Shown in pieces: positions 56,975 through 63,992 of a DNA stretch of 64,000 bases. Origin of the DNA: a virus; IMG/VR virus record IMGVR_UViG_3300021142_002226, positions 124,001 to 188,000 of that record; one strand, 5' to 3'. The position numbers and the translations under genes were made by a program. Positions within the stretch are counted from its first letter, which is position 1, and the number at the start of each line of letters is the position of its first letter. The notes under the pieces are model-generated. The model had not been told where the DNA came from and did no database searches. It saw only the letters and a list, made by a program, of their open reading frames with translations.

Positions 56975-57356
56975 AAAGTCCAAATTTTTGGGTGATTTTT
57001 TTTCCAAAAAATTTTTTGACTTTTCAGTAAAAAAAGGACCCCAAAATTTTTTTTTCAAAAACAATTCATTTAGAGGTTTGACCCCCTATACACCCCCCAC
57101 CTGACAGGGTGGCAGGGAAGGGGATACCTACACCCCCCCACCCATGACAACATGGCAGATATTATAAAACGAAATATGCAAGTGATTGTGTATATATTTT
57201 TTATAACTAATTGTAAATTAATATACTATCTATTTTAAGCTATCAAATTTGCTCTATAATTGTGTTACCTATATCAATACCTTAGTTTTATATTATCGTT
57301 TAAATTTGGGCAAATAAATAGGCAAAGAATAACATTGTGTTTATAGGTATGGGCAT
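56975..57356. other. Non-coding boundary with C-rich island
   Basis: No credible gene. It opens with runs of A, T and C. At 57081-57144 a C-rich island (several runs of 5-7 C, CCACCTGACAGGGTGG hairpin) contrasts with the AT-rich surroundings. The remainder is plain AT-rich sequence. It separates the late-type region on the left from the host-type-promoter region on the right. Confidence 0.7.
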
Positions 57357-57382
57357 AAAAAAAGTAGGCAATGCCTACTTTC
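57357..57382 (-). terminator. Terminator
   Basis: AAAGTAGGCA/TGCCTACTTT stem with a T-run on the minus strand, 3' of the gene at 57406. Confidence 0.88.
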
Positions 57383-57405
57383 TTTATATTAAGATTAAAA
57401 CTATA

Positions 57406-58074
57406 CTATGATAGTTCTAAAGTGTCACCATTAACTTTAATATTGCCCAATATATTAGGGATTGCAATAGTACGAATGTCGGATTTTTTTAATGTATCAC
57501 GTATTATATTTTTTGCTACTGTAAGCGGTGCGCTTGCTGTCTTTTTAAATTCGCCCTTTACAATAGTATTTTTTGTAATAACTTGCCCAAAAATAAGCAG
57601 GTTATTGGTTACAGTATTAAACTTTAACACATTATGAAAATGTATATTATTGTCTGCTTTCGGCTTATCCTTTGCGCTATCTTGTTTCAATGCGATTAAA
57701 GCCATAGGTAACAAATTAAGTATTTCAATATGTGGGTTTTTTTGGTCGGCAAATTTACACAAATCATATTTGCTAAAGTTATGATTTATTACATTATCCT
57801 TTAATATATCGGTTATTGTTTCACTATCATAACTATTTAAAGTTATTGTGTCCTTACCTATCATATTTTCATATGATATACCAATGTTAATAAGCAAATC
57901 GGCTATTTCGGTATTATCTGATTTATCCGAATTATAACCCTTAATGTTAATAAACTTACAGCCCCTTACACTTGTAGCGTCTATAAGTTGCTTTAAAGTT
58001 TCAACGTTTATGTGATTGTATGTACTAATCACTTGAAGCAAAAATTGTTCGGTTACATTAATATTTTGTACCAT
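57406..58074 (-). CDS. Unknown 222-aa protein, early-type unit
   Basis: Start at MVQNINVTEQF; the frame extends 15 codons further but through the promoter. Alpha/beta, with TLKQLIDATSVRGCKFINIK and a basic C-terminal third (KTASAPLTVAKNIIRDTLKK). No family recognised. It has its own promoter and terminator. Confidence 0.7.
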   Translation of the reverse strand: MVQNINVTEQFLLQVISTYNHINVETLKQLIDATSVRGCKFINIKGYNSDKSDNTEIADLLINIGISYENMIGKDTITLNSYDSETITDILKDNVINHNFSKYDLCKFADQKNPHIEILNLLPMALIALKQDSAKDKPKADNNIHFHNVLKFNTVTNNLLIFGQVITKNTIVKGEFKKTASAPLTVAKNIIRDTLKKSDIRTIAIPNILGNIKVNGDTLELS

Positions 58075-58108
58075 ATGTATAACTGCCTTGTTTTGTTTTG
58101 CAGTGATG

Positions 58109-58116
58109 CAAAAATA
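58109..58116 (-). promoter_or_regulatory. Host-type -7 box TATTTTTG
   Basis: On the minus strand, with a TTG 21 nt further upstream; about 35 nt before the ATG at 58074. Confidence 0.62.
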
Positions 58117-58318
58117 CAACTATTTTCTGAAATAAAACAATATCACAAATATATTTGTTTTTATAATGGGATAATACCATTGCTAAGCATATATTATATA
58201 AATTGTTAATAGATTAAATGCTCTGGTTATTGGTATGTTTGTTATCTGTTTGCAATGCCTGTTTATTTGCCTGTTATTGCCCTGTTACCTGTATGCCTGT
58301 ATGTTTGAGTATGGATAT
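58117..58318. other. Intergenic, no gene seen
   Basis: Contains repeated short words (CTGTTT, TGCCTG) around 58240-58310 but no open frame or strong structure. Confidence 0.5.
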
Positions 58319-58346
58319 AAAAAAAAGGAGCTAATTTAGCTCCTTT
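58319..58346 (-). terminator. Terminator of the DUF932 gene
   Basis: AAAAGGAGCTAA/TTAGCTCCTTTT stem with a T-run leftward. Confidence 0.9.
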
Positions 58347-58368
58347 TAGTTTGGTTAAAGCAATAACA

Positions 58369-59367
58369 CTATGATAGTGTTAATGCCGTACCCATCTTTG
58401 CGGCAATCATATCAAAGGCTATTTGCCTTTGTTTGCGAATATCCCCCTCAAGTACAGAAAGGAATTTGCTGTTATCGTCTACATTAGCCATATTATGACT
58501 AAAAAAGTGCGTTATACCATTATACAAACCCCATGCCGTACCTATAATTTCAGATTGTCCTGCACCTTTAAGGTAGATATGCTTAACTGCATTAAGCCTA
58601 TCCAATTTTTTAGGTGTAAAATCCTTACCTTCTTTTTGGTCAGGTGCAAAGATGGCTGTGATAACTTCATCAGCAAAGCTATCTTTGATACTGAAATCAG
58701 CCATACGGTTAGCAATGGTATTAAATTCGGTTATGTAGTTGTTAGTGATACCCAACACTTTATGGGCCTCTCTCAAGTTTTCAACTGCATTTGTACGGTG
58801 TGTAATGCTTACCATGTTTGTATGTTGTCTTAACGCTGCATTTAGCGTATTTTGGCATACAACACGAACAGGTGTAATAAGTGCCTTAATTGCACCTTCA
58901 CCATTGTGCGACATGGTTAACACTACATAAACTTTTGTAATATCATTAGTACCTGCAATTTGGATATATTCAGGCATTTGTGCGCATAAAAATATGCGTT
59001 CACCTGCGCCCAATACCCCTGCTGTGGTATAAAATGCTTCGCTGCTTTCAATAATGTTATCAAAAAACTTAAAGCCTTCAATATTTTGTACCACTTGATA
59101 CCTGTTACCCACTACGCCCAAAATAGCCCCTGTATCTTTGCGGTAAGTAGCTTGTTTCCCTTTTACAGGTACATTAATGCCGTTAACCGATGCGGATAAA
59201 TCAGCCTTAGCAACTTCATAATCAATTTTTATATGTTTGATTACTTCCTCTGCTGTTGCAAAATCAGGTTTCAATACAGTACCCAATCCATGCCATGCAG
59301 TTTGATTGTTCATAGATAAGAAATCGTAATTTCCTGTTTCACCGTTTAAATGAATATTATGTGCCAT
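58369..59367 (-). CDS. DUF932 (phage/plasmid-related) protein
   Basis: 332 aa. TAWHGLGTVL near 24-33, RYQVVQNIEGFKFFDNII, VLGAGERIFLCAQMPEYIQI, RVVCQNTLNAAL and AWGLYNGITHFFSHNM follow the DUF932 family, widespread in phages and plasmids. Biochemical function is unknown; members are often among early or replication-associated genes. Length is typical. Confidence 0.9.
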   Translation of the reverse strand: MAHNIHLNGETGNYDFLSMNNQTAWHGLGTVLKPDFATAEEVIKHIKIDYEVAKADLSASVNGINVPVKGKQATYRKDTGAILGVVGNRYQVVQNIEGFKFFDNIIESSEAFYTTAGVLGAGERIFLCAQMPEYIQIAGTNDITKVYVVLTMSHNGEGAIKALITPVRVVCQNTLNAALRQHTNMVSITHRTNAVENLREAHKVLGITNNYITEFNTIANRMADFSIKDSFADEVITAIFAPDQKEGKDFTPKKLDRLNAVKHIYLKGAGQSEIIGTAWGLYNGITHFFSHNMANVDDNSKFLSVLEGDIRKQRQIAFDMIAAKMGTALTLS

Positions 59368-59401
59368 ATGAGATATATGTCGTTGGTTTTATACGACAGG
59401 A

Positions 59402-59409
59402 CAAAAGTA
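59402..59409 (-). promoter_or_regulatory. Host-type -7 box TACTTTTG
   Basis: About 34 nt before the DUF932 start. Confidence 0.6.
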
Positions 59410-59609
59410 CAACTTAGTTTGGATAAACCAAATTTTTTTTTCAGCCAAACCATATATTTGTTTTTGTAATGTGTGCTATAAGTTACATAACATTTTTGGT
59501 ATTTCAAAATATTTTGGTATATATTTTTTTGTGTAATGTGTATATTTAGGCTACCTTTGATTTCTTCACTTTGTCAGCGCCCTGCCTACTATGTGTCCTT
59601 CAGCTGAAG
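59410..59609 (-). ncRNA. Candidate small RNA from an orphan promoter
   Basis: A complete host-type promoter (59610-59640) points left into about 200 nt with no open frame longer than five codons. The transcript would begin at or near a perfect palindrome, CTTCAGCTGAAG (59598-59609), and pass through a GC-richer stretch (GGCAGGGCGCTGAC) unlike the surroundings. No clear terminator stem was found before the next promoter. Confidence 0.4.
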
Positions 59610-59640
59610 CAAAGATACAACAATATTTTTAAACTACAAA
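59610..59640 (-). promoter_or_regulatory. Orphan host-type promoter with palindrome at +1
   Basis: Leftward TTTG (59637-59640), a 19-nt spacer, TATCTTTG (59610-59617). The adjoining 12-nt palindrome could be an operator. Confidence 0.65.
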
Positions 59641-59682
59641 ATATTTCTCAAACATTTTTTTTTATAATATAATGATCGATGC

Positions 59683-59712
59683 AAAAAAAAAGCTATCCAT
59701 TTGGATAGCTTT
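59683..59712 (-). terminator. Terminator
   Basis: AAAGCTATCCA/TGGATAGCTTT stem with T9 leftward; 3' of the 82-aa gene. Confidence 0.9.
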
Positions 59713-59721
59713 GTAGTTTTT

Positions 59722-59970
59722 TTATTTGATGCCTGCGATAGCTTTTAGTTCCTTCTTTATTCGCTTTGCAGTTTCGCCTCTCCATTTGCTTGAATTTCCC
59801 AAAAAATAAATAATAATTGACTTGGCAGAATCGGCACCATAGTTGTCGGTTATTTTGTCCAAACTGTATAAGGCGTTCAAATAAGGTCTTGCGCCAAAAT
59901 ATACATTTTTCCAATCTTGGTTAATTTCCTTTGCTACTTCGTGTAGTGGTCTTACTGTTGTTGTTGTCAT
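59722..59970 (-). CDS. Unknown 82-aa protein
   Basis: Alpha-rich: PLHEVAKEINQDWKNVYFGA and then YLNALYSLDKITDNYGADSA; a basic end (TAKRIKKELKAIAGIK). The pattern is that of small proteins in mobile elements of Bacteroidota that are expressed alone from a strong promoter. Function unknown. Confidence 0.7.
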   Translation of the reverse strand: MTTTTVRPLHEVAKEINQDWKNVYFGARPYLNALYSLDKITDNYGADSAKSIIIYFLGNSSKWRGETAKRIKKELKAIAGIK

Positions 59971-59994
59971 ATGTTTTATATTTTTTTGTTACTG

Positions 59995-60025
59995 CAAAGA
60001 TATGTAATAGTATTCAAACTACAAA
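59995..60025 (-). promoter_or_regulatory. Host-type promoter
   Basis: TTTG (60022-60025), a 19-nt spacer, TATCTTTG (59995-60002), leftward. Confidence 0.7.
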
Positions 60026-60102
60026 ATTTATTTTCAGTTTAGCCAAAGCATTCAAACATTATAGCATTCAATACATGGATCGCTGGGTATAAAGCATTCA
60101 AT

Positions 60103-60131
60103 AAAAAAAGGGACTGTAAGAATACAGTCCC
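60103..60131 (-). terminator. Terminator of the ParB-like gene
   Basis: GGGACTGTA/TACAGTCCC stem with T7 leftward. Confidence 0.9.
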
Positions 60132-60157
60132 ATATATAACCCATTAAACAACAAAGA

Positions 60158-61012
60158 CTATTCTTGTCTGTTCATTTCCACGAAACAATCAGCAAAGAAC
60201 TTTTGGTAGTCATCTCTTCCGCCCAATTTTTTATCGGTCATTACCCTTTTTTCACCCAATTTTTTTGCCACTGCGAGGAACTTGTTTTCTATCTTGTAAT
60301 ATCTTTCCTCTCCACACCATGCAATAAAAGAAAGCAATCCTTTACTTGCATAGGCATTGTATAGAAACCCTGTTTTGTTATGAAAGTTATCAATAGCTTG
60401 TATGCGTCTTTCACCCCTTGCCATATCCAATGCAGAGAACCTGCCTGACTTGATAAGATTTTTTGCTTCAGCCGAACCTAAACCTGTAAGTAATTCGGCT
60501 ATAACGGAATAGGTAAGATGATATTTTTCTTTGAAATCTATAAGGACACAATATCCTTTTTTGTAGTTAACCCATGACTTAATGAACTGTGCAAGGCTCC
60601 AATTTTTTGCACTATCATTCATTCGTGTAATAATGCCCAATGCTTCAATTTCACTATCGGCTTCAATAATCATGCAGACGATAGGCACATTTAAGTTCAT
60701 TAAAGCCTGACTAAGATGTTGCCCATCACCCCATACACATTTATCTTGTATTTTGATGATTAAGGGATAGCGTAAAATACTCTCCAATGATGATATTGAG
60801 CTTGCCATTTTAGCAACGTGAGAACCTGCGATAGGTCGGTTTGATTTGAATAAACCGATAAGTTGCGGATTGCTTACTTCTACTAATTTTGGATATGTAA
60901 TAACATCTCCGTTAATAGTTTTTACTTTCCTTTCAGCCAAAATAAGTTTGAACTTCAAAGTTTGGTTTGGCGTAATTGCTTGTGGCTGTTGTTGTGTTTT
61001 TTTGTTTGACAT
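60158..61012 (-). CDS. ParB-like N-terminal-domain protein
   Basis: 284 aa. VEVSNPQLIGLFKSNRPIAG, then AKMASSISSLESILRYPLII and CVWGDGQHLSQALMNLNVPI give the ParB/Srx-like core, with the DGQHL motif in place of the usual DGxHR. A helical second half (AEAKNLIKSGRFSALDMARG) could bind DNA. The chromosome-segregation HTH of true ParB is not evident. In phages such proteins regulate or act on DNA; here the role is unknown. Confidence 0.78.
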   Translation of the reverse strand: MSNKKTQQQPQAITPNQTLKFKLILAERKVKTINGDVITYPKLVEVSNPQLIGLFKSNRPIAGSHVAKMASSISSLESILRYPLIIKIQDKCVWGDGQHLSQALMNLNVPIVCMIIEADSEIEALGIITRMNDSAKNWSLAQFIKSWVNYKKGYCVLIDFKEKYHLTYSVIAELLTGLGSAEAKNLIKSGRFSALDMARGERRIQAIDNFHNKTGFLYNAYASKGLLSFIAWCGEERYYKIENKFLAVAKKLGEKRVMTDKKLGGRDDYQKFFADCFVEMNRQE

Positions 61013-61056
61013 TGTTTTTTGTTTTTAAAGGATTAAATAATGTTGTTTTGTTACTG

Positions 61057-61087
61057 CAAAGGTAATACTATTTTTGATACTACCAAA
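61057..61087 (-). promoter_or_regulatory. Host-type promoter for the ParB-like gene
   Basis: TTTG (61084-61087), a 19-nt spacer, TACCTTTG (61057-61064). Confidence 0.72.
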
Positions 61088-61193
61088 CATATTTTTAAAA
61101 ATATATGTTTTAGATCTAAAGAAAAAAGTTTAGTTTAGCCAAAGTAAAAAAAGTGATAGGGTATAGGTTTTCACATATGGCTATACAAAAAGT

Positions 61194-61406
61194 TTAATAT
61201 GTTCTTAGTTTGGATAAAAATATATCTTTACATTGGTGATGTACATAAAATGGTGCTTTAGCAAAAAACTTTACCACATGTGTATTGCTGTTCCGCCGTA
61301 TGCTTATATTACATTCTGCGCATACCAATCCTCCCCTATAAAATATAGGTTCGGTATTAATTAGTTCGGATTTTTTTGGGTATAGTTTCATGGTACAATT
61401 ATACAT
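61194..61406 (-). CDS. Small zinc-finger-like protein, 70 aa
   Basis: VCAECNISIRR...VHHQCKDIF gives a CxxC...HxxC metal site. Overlaps the end of the upstream gene by 19 nt; an alternative start is the Met at codon 6. A DNA-binding or adaptor role is likely for the fold but unproven. Confidence 0.65.
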   Translation of the reverse strand: MYNCTMKLYPKKSELINTEPIFYRGGLVCAECNISIRRNSNTHVVKFFAKAPFYVHHQCKDIFLSKLRTY

Positions 61407-61603
61407 TGTTTATTTTCAAATTCCCTATATACTTGTTGCCAATACTTGAAATAACCTTTAGGATGTCGCCTACCTGCTTTAGTTAAGCGATAGTAACCCA
61501 ACCCAAAAATGCCGCTCGGATAAAAAGCATATTTTTTAGGTTCATAACCAATATTGGTGTATGCAACGTTAGGCTTAAGCCTACCGAATTCTATTAATGT
61601 CAT
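61388..61603 (-). CDS. Unknown 71-aa protein
   Basis: Aromatic-rich alpha/beta protein (IGYEPKKYAFYPSGIFGLGY). It lies 48 nt downstream of the next gene and shares its promoter at 61941. Confidence 0.65.
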   Translation of the reverse strand: MTLIEFGRLKPNVAYTNIGYEPKKYAFYPSGIFGLGYYRLTKAGRRHPKGYFKYWQQVYREFENKQCIIVP

Positions 61604-61651
61604 AACTTGGTTTGGTTAAACTGAATTAAAAAAGTGATAGGGTTTATATAA

Positions 61652-61915
61652 TTAGAATTTATATACTCGTTCCAATACCAACTTGTTCTTGTTGGCAATG
61701 TTATTACTTAGCGGAGAAACCTCAAACCTTGAAAATGATTTGCCAAAACGGAATTTCTTGCTCCATTCAGCCAAAGCCTTTTTGTCTTCAGGATTATAGC
61801 CTTCAGGTACTATTGTTTTTAGTTTGGCTGAACCTAACATTGTGTTAATTGGTTCACCGATTGTGTTAGTACGGATTTTTTGCTTTGTGCCAAAGATGTG
61901 AATTAGTTTTTTCAT
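61652..61915 (-). CDS. Unknown 87-aa protein
   Basis: Basic, with KALAEWSKKFRFGKSFSRFE in the middle. First gene of a three-gene leftward unit. No family recognised. Confidence 0.68.
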   Translation of the reverse strand: MKKLIHIFGTKQKIRTNTIGEPINTMLGSAKLKTIVPEGYNPEDKKALAEWSKKFRFGKSFSRFEVSPLSNNIANKNKLVLERVYKF

Positions 61916-61940
61916 ATAGTATTTTATTTTTGTGTTAGTG

Positions 61941-61969
61941 CAAAGGTACTACAATTTTTGATACTTGCA
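61941..61969 (-). promoter_or_regulatory. Host-type promoter
   Basis: TTG (61967-61969), an 18-nt spacer, TACCTTTG (61941-61948). Confidence 0.68.
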
Positions 61970-61993
61970 ATACCCTTGCACATATATTTGTTT

Positions 61994-62233
61994 TTATACT
62001 GCGATAAGCCAATCGGTAACGCCATGATTTACGTTACATGAAACAGTATACCCCTCCTTTCTTAATCGGTCTGCAACTGTGGGCATATACAAATATTCCT
62101 CAACACTCCAACCATGTGCTGGAGCACATGATGATGTCATGAACATTGTGGATAAGGATTTAGCAGATAATCTGCTTTTAATTTTGTCCATCATGCTTAG
62201 GATGAACTGCTCTTTTGCTTCTTGTGGTGTCAT
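61994..62233 (-). CDS. Unknown 79-aa protein
   Basis: Starts MTPQEAKEQFILSMMDKIKS; the 16 codons upstream cover the promoter. Two Cys flank APAHGWSVEEYLYM. Function unknown; single-gene unit. Confidence 0.68.
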   Translation of the reverse strand: MTPQEAKEQFILSMMDKIKSRLSAKSLSTMFMTSSCAPAHGWSVEEYLYMPTVADRLRKEGYTVSCNVNHGVTDWLIAV

Positions 62234-62254
62234 GTTATTGTTGTTTTGTTGGTG

Positions 62255-62282
62255 CAAAGATAATACCATTATTTCAATCAAA
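62255..62282 (-). promoter_or_regulatory. Host-type promoter
   Basis: TATCTTTG (62255-62262) with TTTG (62279-62282) 16 nt further upstream, a somewhat short spacer. Confidence 0.62.
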
Positions 62283-62304
62283 CAAATATTTGTTTATATA
62301 ATAT

Positions 62305-62336
62305 AAAAAAAGACCTACATAAAAATGCAGGTCTTA
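62305..62336 (-). terminator. Terminator
   Basis: AAGACCT/AGGTCTT stem with a short bulge and T7 leftward; 3' of the gene at 62371. Confidence 0.8.
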
Positions 62337-62370
62337 ACAAACAACAACAATGTATATATGATACACTTTT

Positions 62371-62592
62371 TTATGCAAGCTCAACTTGTATGTTCCATTC
62401 CTCATCGGAAGGGCGTACATAGTTTGTGGTTAGCACACTACTTGCGCCGTATGCAATACATTCCTCGTCCTTGAAATTGCAATAAAAGATTTCCTCCGTA
62501 ATCGGATGTTTGAATTTAGTATTTTTTCTCAATTGATTAAAAACAATCAATTTAGGTTCTTTGGGTTTGTTACCCTTGAAATTATTTGACAT
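62371..62592 (-). CDS. Unknown 73-aa protein
   Basis: EPKLIVFNQLRKNTKFKHPI then YCNFKDEECIAYGASSVLTT; a small beta-type domain. No family recognised. Confidence 0.66.
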   Translation of the reverse strand: MSNNFKGNKPKEPKLIVFNQLRKNTKFKHPITEEIFYCNFKDEECIAYGASSVLTTNYVRPSDEEWNIQVELA

Positions 62593-62609
62593 TTTATTTT
62601 AGTTTTTTA

Positions 62610-62617
62610 CAAATATA
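62610..62617 (-). promoter_or_regulatory. Host-type -7 box TATATTTG
   Basis: Leftward, 17 nt before the ATG at 62592; a TTG lies about 20 nt further upstream. Confidence 0.6.
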
Positions 62618-62649
62618 AACAATCTATTTGAAATAAACAAGTATTTTTT

Positions 62650-62841
62650 TTAATTAAGATTTATGTAGGTTGCACAAATAACATCACCCAGGTTTTCAAA
62701 TTCTACACCGCTATCCATAATTGCATCAAGAAACATTAACATCAATGGCACAACTTGCACCATTTGCGTCATGGTTCTTTCCTCGCCATTATGAAAGAAT
62801 ATTGGTTCAATGTTTTCAATGTGTTGGTCAGCTTTATTCAT
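62650..62841 (-). CDS. Unknown 63-aa protein
   Basis: Acidic, with MTQMVQVVPLMLMFLDAIMD near 19-38, a hydrophobic helix that might be membrane-associated. Single gene after its own -7 box. Confidence 0.6.
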   Translation of the reverse strand: MNKADQHIENIEPIFFHNGEERTMTQMVQVVPLMLMFLDAIMDSGVEFENLGDVICATYINLN

Positions 62842-62845
62842 TATA

Positions 62846-62853
62846 CAAAAGTA
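62846..62853 (-). promoter_or_regulatory. Host-type -7 box TACTTTTG
   Basis: Only 4 nt before the ATG at 62841, so the transcript may be leaderless. Confidence 0.5.
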
Positions 62854-62864
62854 ATGAATTTATT

Positions 62865-63026
62865 TTACATTATGAAATAAAGTTGATATATTTGTTCTTC
62901 AGTCAAACCTTTTATATTCACGTTCTTTGACTTGAACCATAAAACAAGTTCAGCCAAAGTAACTTCAGACTTCAATTGGATTAGCACCTCTTGTTCAGCC
63001 AAAGATAGGGTTATTTCTTGTTCCAT
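62865..63026 (-). CDS. Unknown 53-aa protein
   Basis: Frame MEQEITLSLAEQEVLIQLKS continues EVTLAELVLWF...YQLYFIM. Helical and acidic; starts 11 nt after the stop of the gene at 63038, so the two are one unit. Confidence 0.6.
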   Translation of the reverse strand: MEQEITLSLAEQEVLIQLKSEVTLAELVLWFKSKNVNIKGLTEEQIYQLYFIM

Positions 63027-63037
63027 ATTAGAATTAA

Positions 63038-63250
63038 TTAGTTTTCGTCAACTTCAATCTCAATTATTCGGCAATAACCCATTAATTCATCCAAAGGAAT
63101 TCTGCCATTGGCTGAAGAATAATACCCTTGTTTTTCATAGCGTTTAGCCCATTCCTTGAATGCTTGTTCCGCTTGTTCAATTGTGTCATATGTGTCTTCA
63201 AAATCAATTGAAAATCCATCAGGACTGAGAACGTCAAATTTTTTTGCCAT
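63038..63250 (-). CDS. Unknown 70-aa protein
   Basis: From MAKKFDVLSPDGFSIDFEDT; TIEQAEQAFKEWAKRYEKQG then YCRIIEIEVDEN. An alpha/beta pattern common in small proteins of Bacteroidota mobile elements. The upstream 8 codons run into the promoter region. Confidence 0.68.
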   Translation of the reverse strand: MAKKFDVLSPDGFSIDFEDTYDTIEQAEQAFKEWAKRYEKQGYYSSANGRIPLDELMGYCRIIEIEVDEN

Positions 63251-63258
63251 TGTGTTGT

Positions 63259-63312
63259 TGTTTTGTTTCAGCAAAGGTAATTCATTATTTTTAAACCGCC
63301 AAATTTATTTTT
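63259..63312 (-). repeat. Duplicated promoter cassette, copy 1
   Basis: 54 nt matching 63781-63834 with one mismatch; contains the TACCTTTG box at 63272-63279. Confidence 0.95.
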
Positions 63313-63538
63313 CCAAAATTTCATAGGTACTAAAGCCCTCACGCACAAATAACTTAGCAACCAATTCGGCTTCTCTTTTGTTATAAAACCTCATAGCTCT
63401 TCGTTTATCACTGGTAACATGTTCCCTATACTTATTATCCGCACCAATGTTCTCTGGAGTTATATCCATTTTTTCATGGTACAACGTTAAAAAATCGTCA
63501 TTAAATTTTGAGTTATATTTGATAATGTAATATTTCAT
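63305..63538 (-). CDS. Unknown 77-aa protein
   Basis: YYIIKYNSKFNDDFLTLYHE, then REAELVAKLFVREGFSTYEI. Second gene after the one at 63553 (14 nt apart). The stop lies inside the duplicated promoter cassette of the next unit. Confidence 0.66.
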   Translation of the reverse strand: MKYYIIKYNSKFNDDFLTLYHEKMDITPENIGADNKYREHVTSDKRRAMRFYNKREAELVAKLFVREGFSTYEILEK

Positions 63539-63552
63539 ATTATCTATCAGTA

Positions 63553-63777
63553 TTAATTAATTGTAATATAAGTTAGCCAATAAAGCTCCAAGTTAATCTC
63601 TTGGTTGTTACATTCATCCATGAATACCGAAAGGTCAAATATTAAAGCTTCATCACCGAACACATCACGAGCTTCATTGTATGTTTCAAATACCGCATTC
63701 TCATAAGCATCAGCTACTTCGGTTCTGTCGTATTTGTTAATATCTAAAAGGACTATTTTTACTTTTGGTTGTTCCAT
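63553..63777 (-). CDS. Unknown acidic 74-aa protein
   Basis: KVKIVLLDINKYDRTEVADA, then a helix and EALIFDLSVFMDECNNQEI. First gene of a two-gene unit with promoter box at 63794-63801. Confidence 0.66.
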   Translation of the reverse strand: MEQPKVKIVLLDINKYDRTEVADAYENAVFETYNEARDVFGDEALIFDLSVFMDECNNQEINLELYWLTYITIN

Positions 63778-63780
63778 AAT

Positions 63781-63834
63781 TGTTTTGTTTCAGCAAAGGT
63801 AATTCATTATTTTTAAACCACCAAATTTATTTTT
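63781..63834 (-). repeat. Duplicated promoter cassette, copy 2
   Basis: 54 nt matching 63259-63312 with one mismatch; contains TACCTTTG at 63794-63801. Confidence 0.95.
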
Positions 63835-63841
63835 ATTATTG

Positions 63842-63928
63842 TAGTCAGTACAGGATTCGAACCTGCATACCTACTGTAATGGATTCGAACCCATCTACCA
63901 GTTGTCTACCAATTGCACCACCTGACTA
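63842..63928 (-). tRNA. tRNA-like gene of atypical structure, anticodon not assignable
   Basis: A 7-bp acceptor stem TAGTCAG/CTGACTA, a D-loop-like AATTGGTAG and a good T-arm (GCAGG TTCGAAT CCTGT) are present. The middle holds a second TTCGAATCC in an ATGG/CCAT hairpin where the anticodon arm should be, and the total is about 87 nt. No CCA is encoded. It could be a class-II tRNA, a decayed or fused tRNA, or a tRNA mimic. Confidence 0.5.
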
Positions 63929-63935
63929 TTTTAAT

Positions 63936-63979
63936 CAGCCACCGCCACATGATGTTTCCATTGCATGTATTGGTGACTG
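63936..63979 (-). other. Imperfect hairpin upstream of the tRNA-like gene
   Basis: CAGTCACC pairs with GGTGGCTG (one wobble) and encloses an ACATG/CATGT stem. It lies in the leader of the tRNA-like transcript and may be a processing element or part of the same structured RNA. Confidence 0.45.
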
Positions 63980-63992
63980 AAATTTCTTATTG

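Noticed and set aside
63842-63928. Two overlapping tRNA genes
   Set aside because: Two TTCGAATCC words are present, but only one has a 5-bp T-stem and only one acceptor stem can be drawn.
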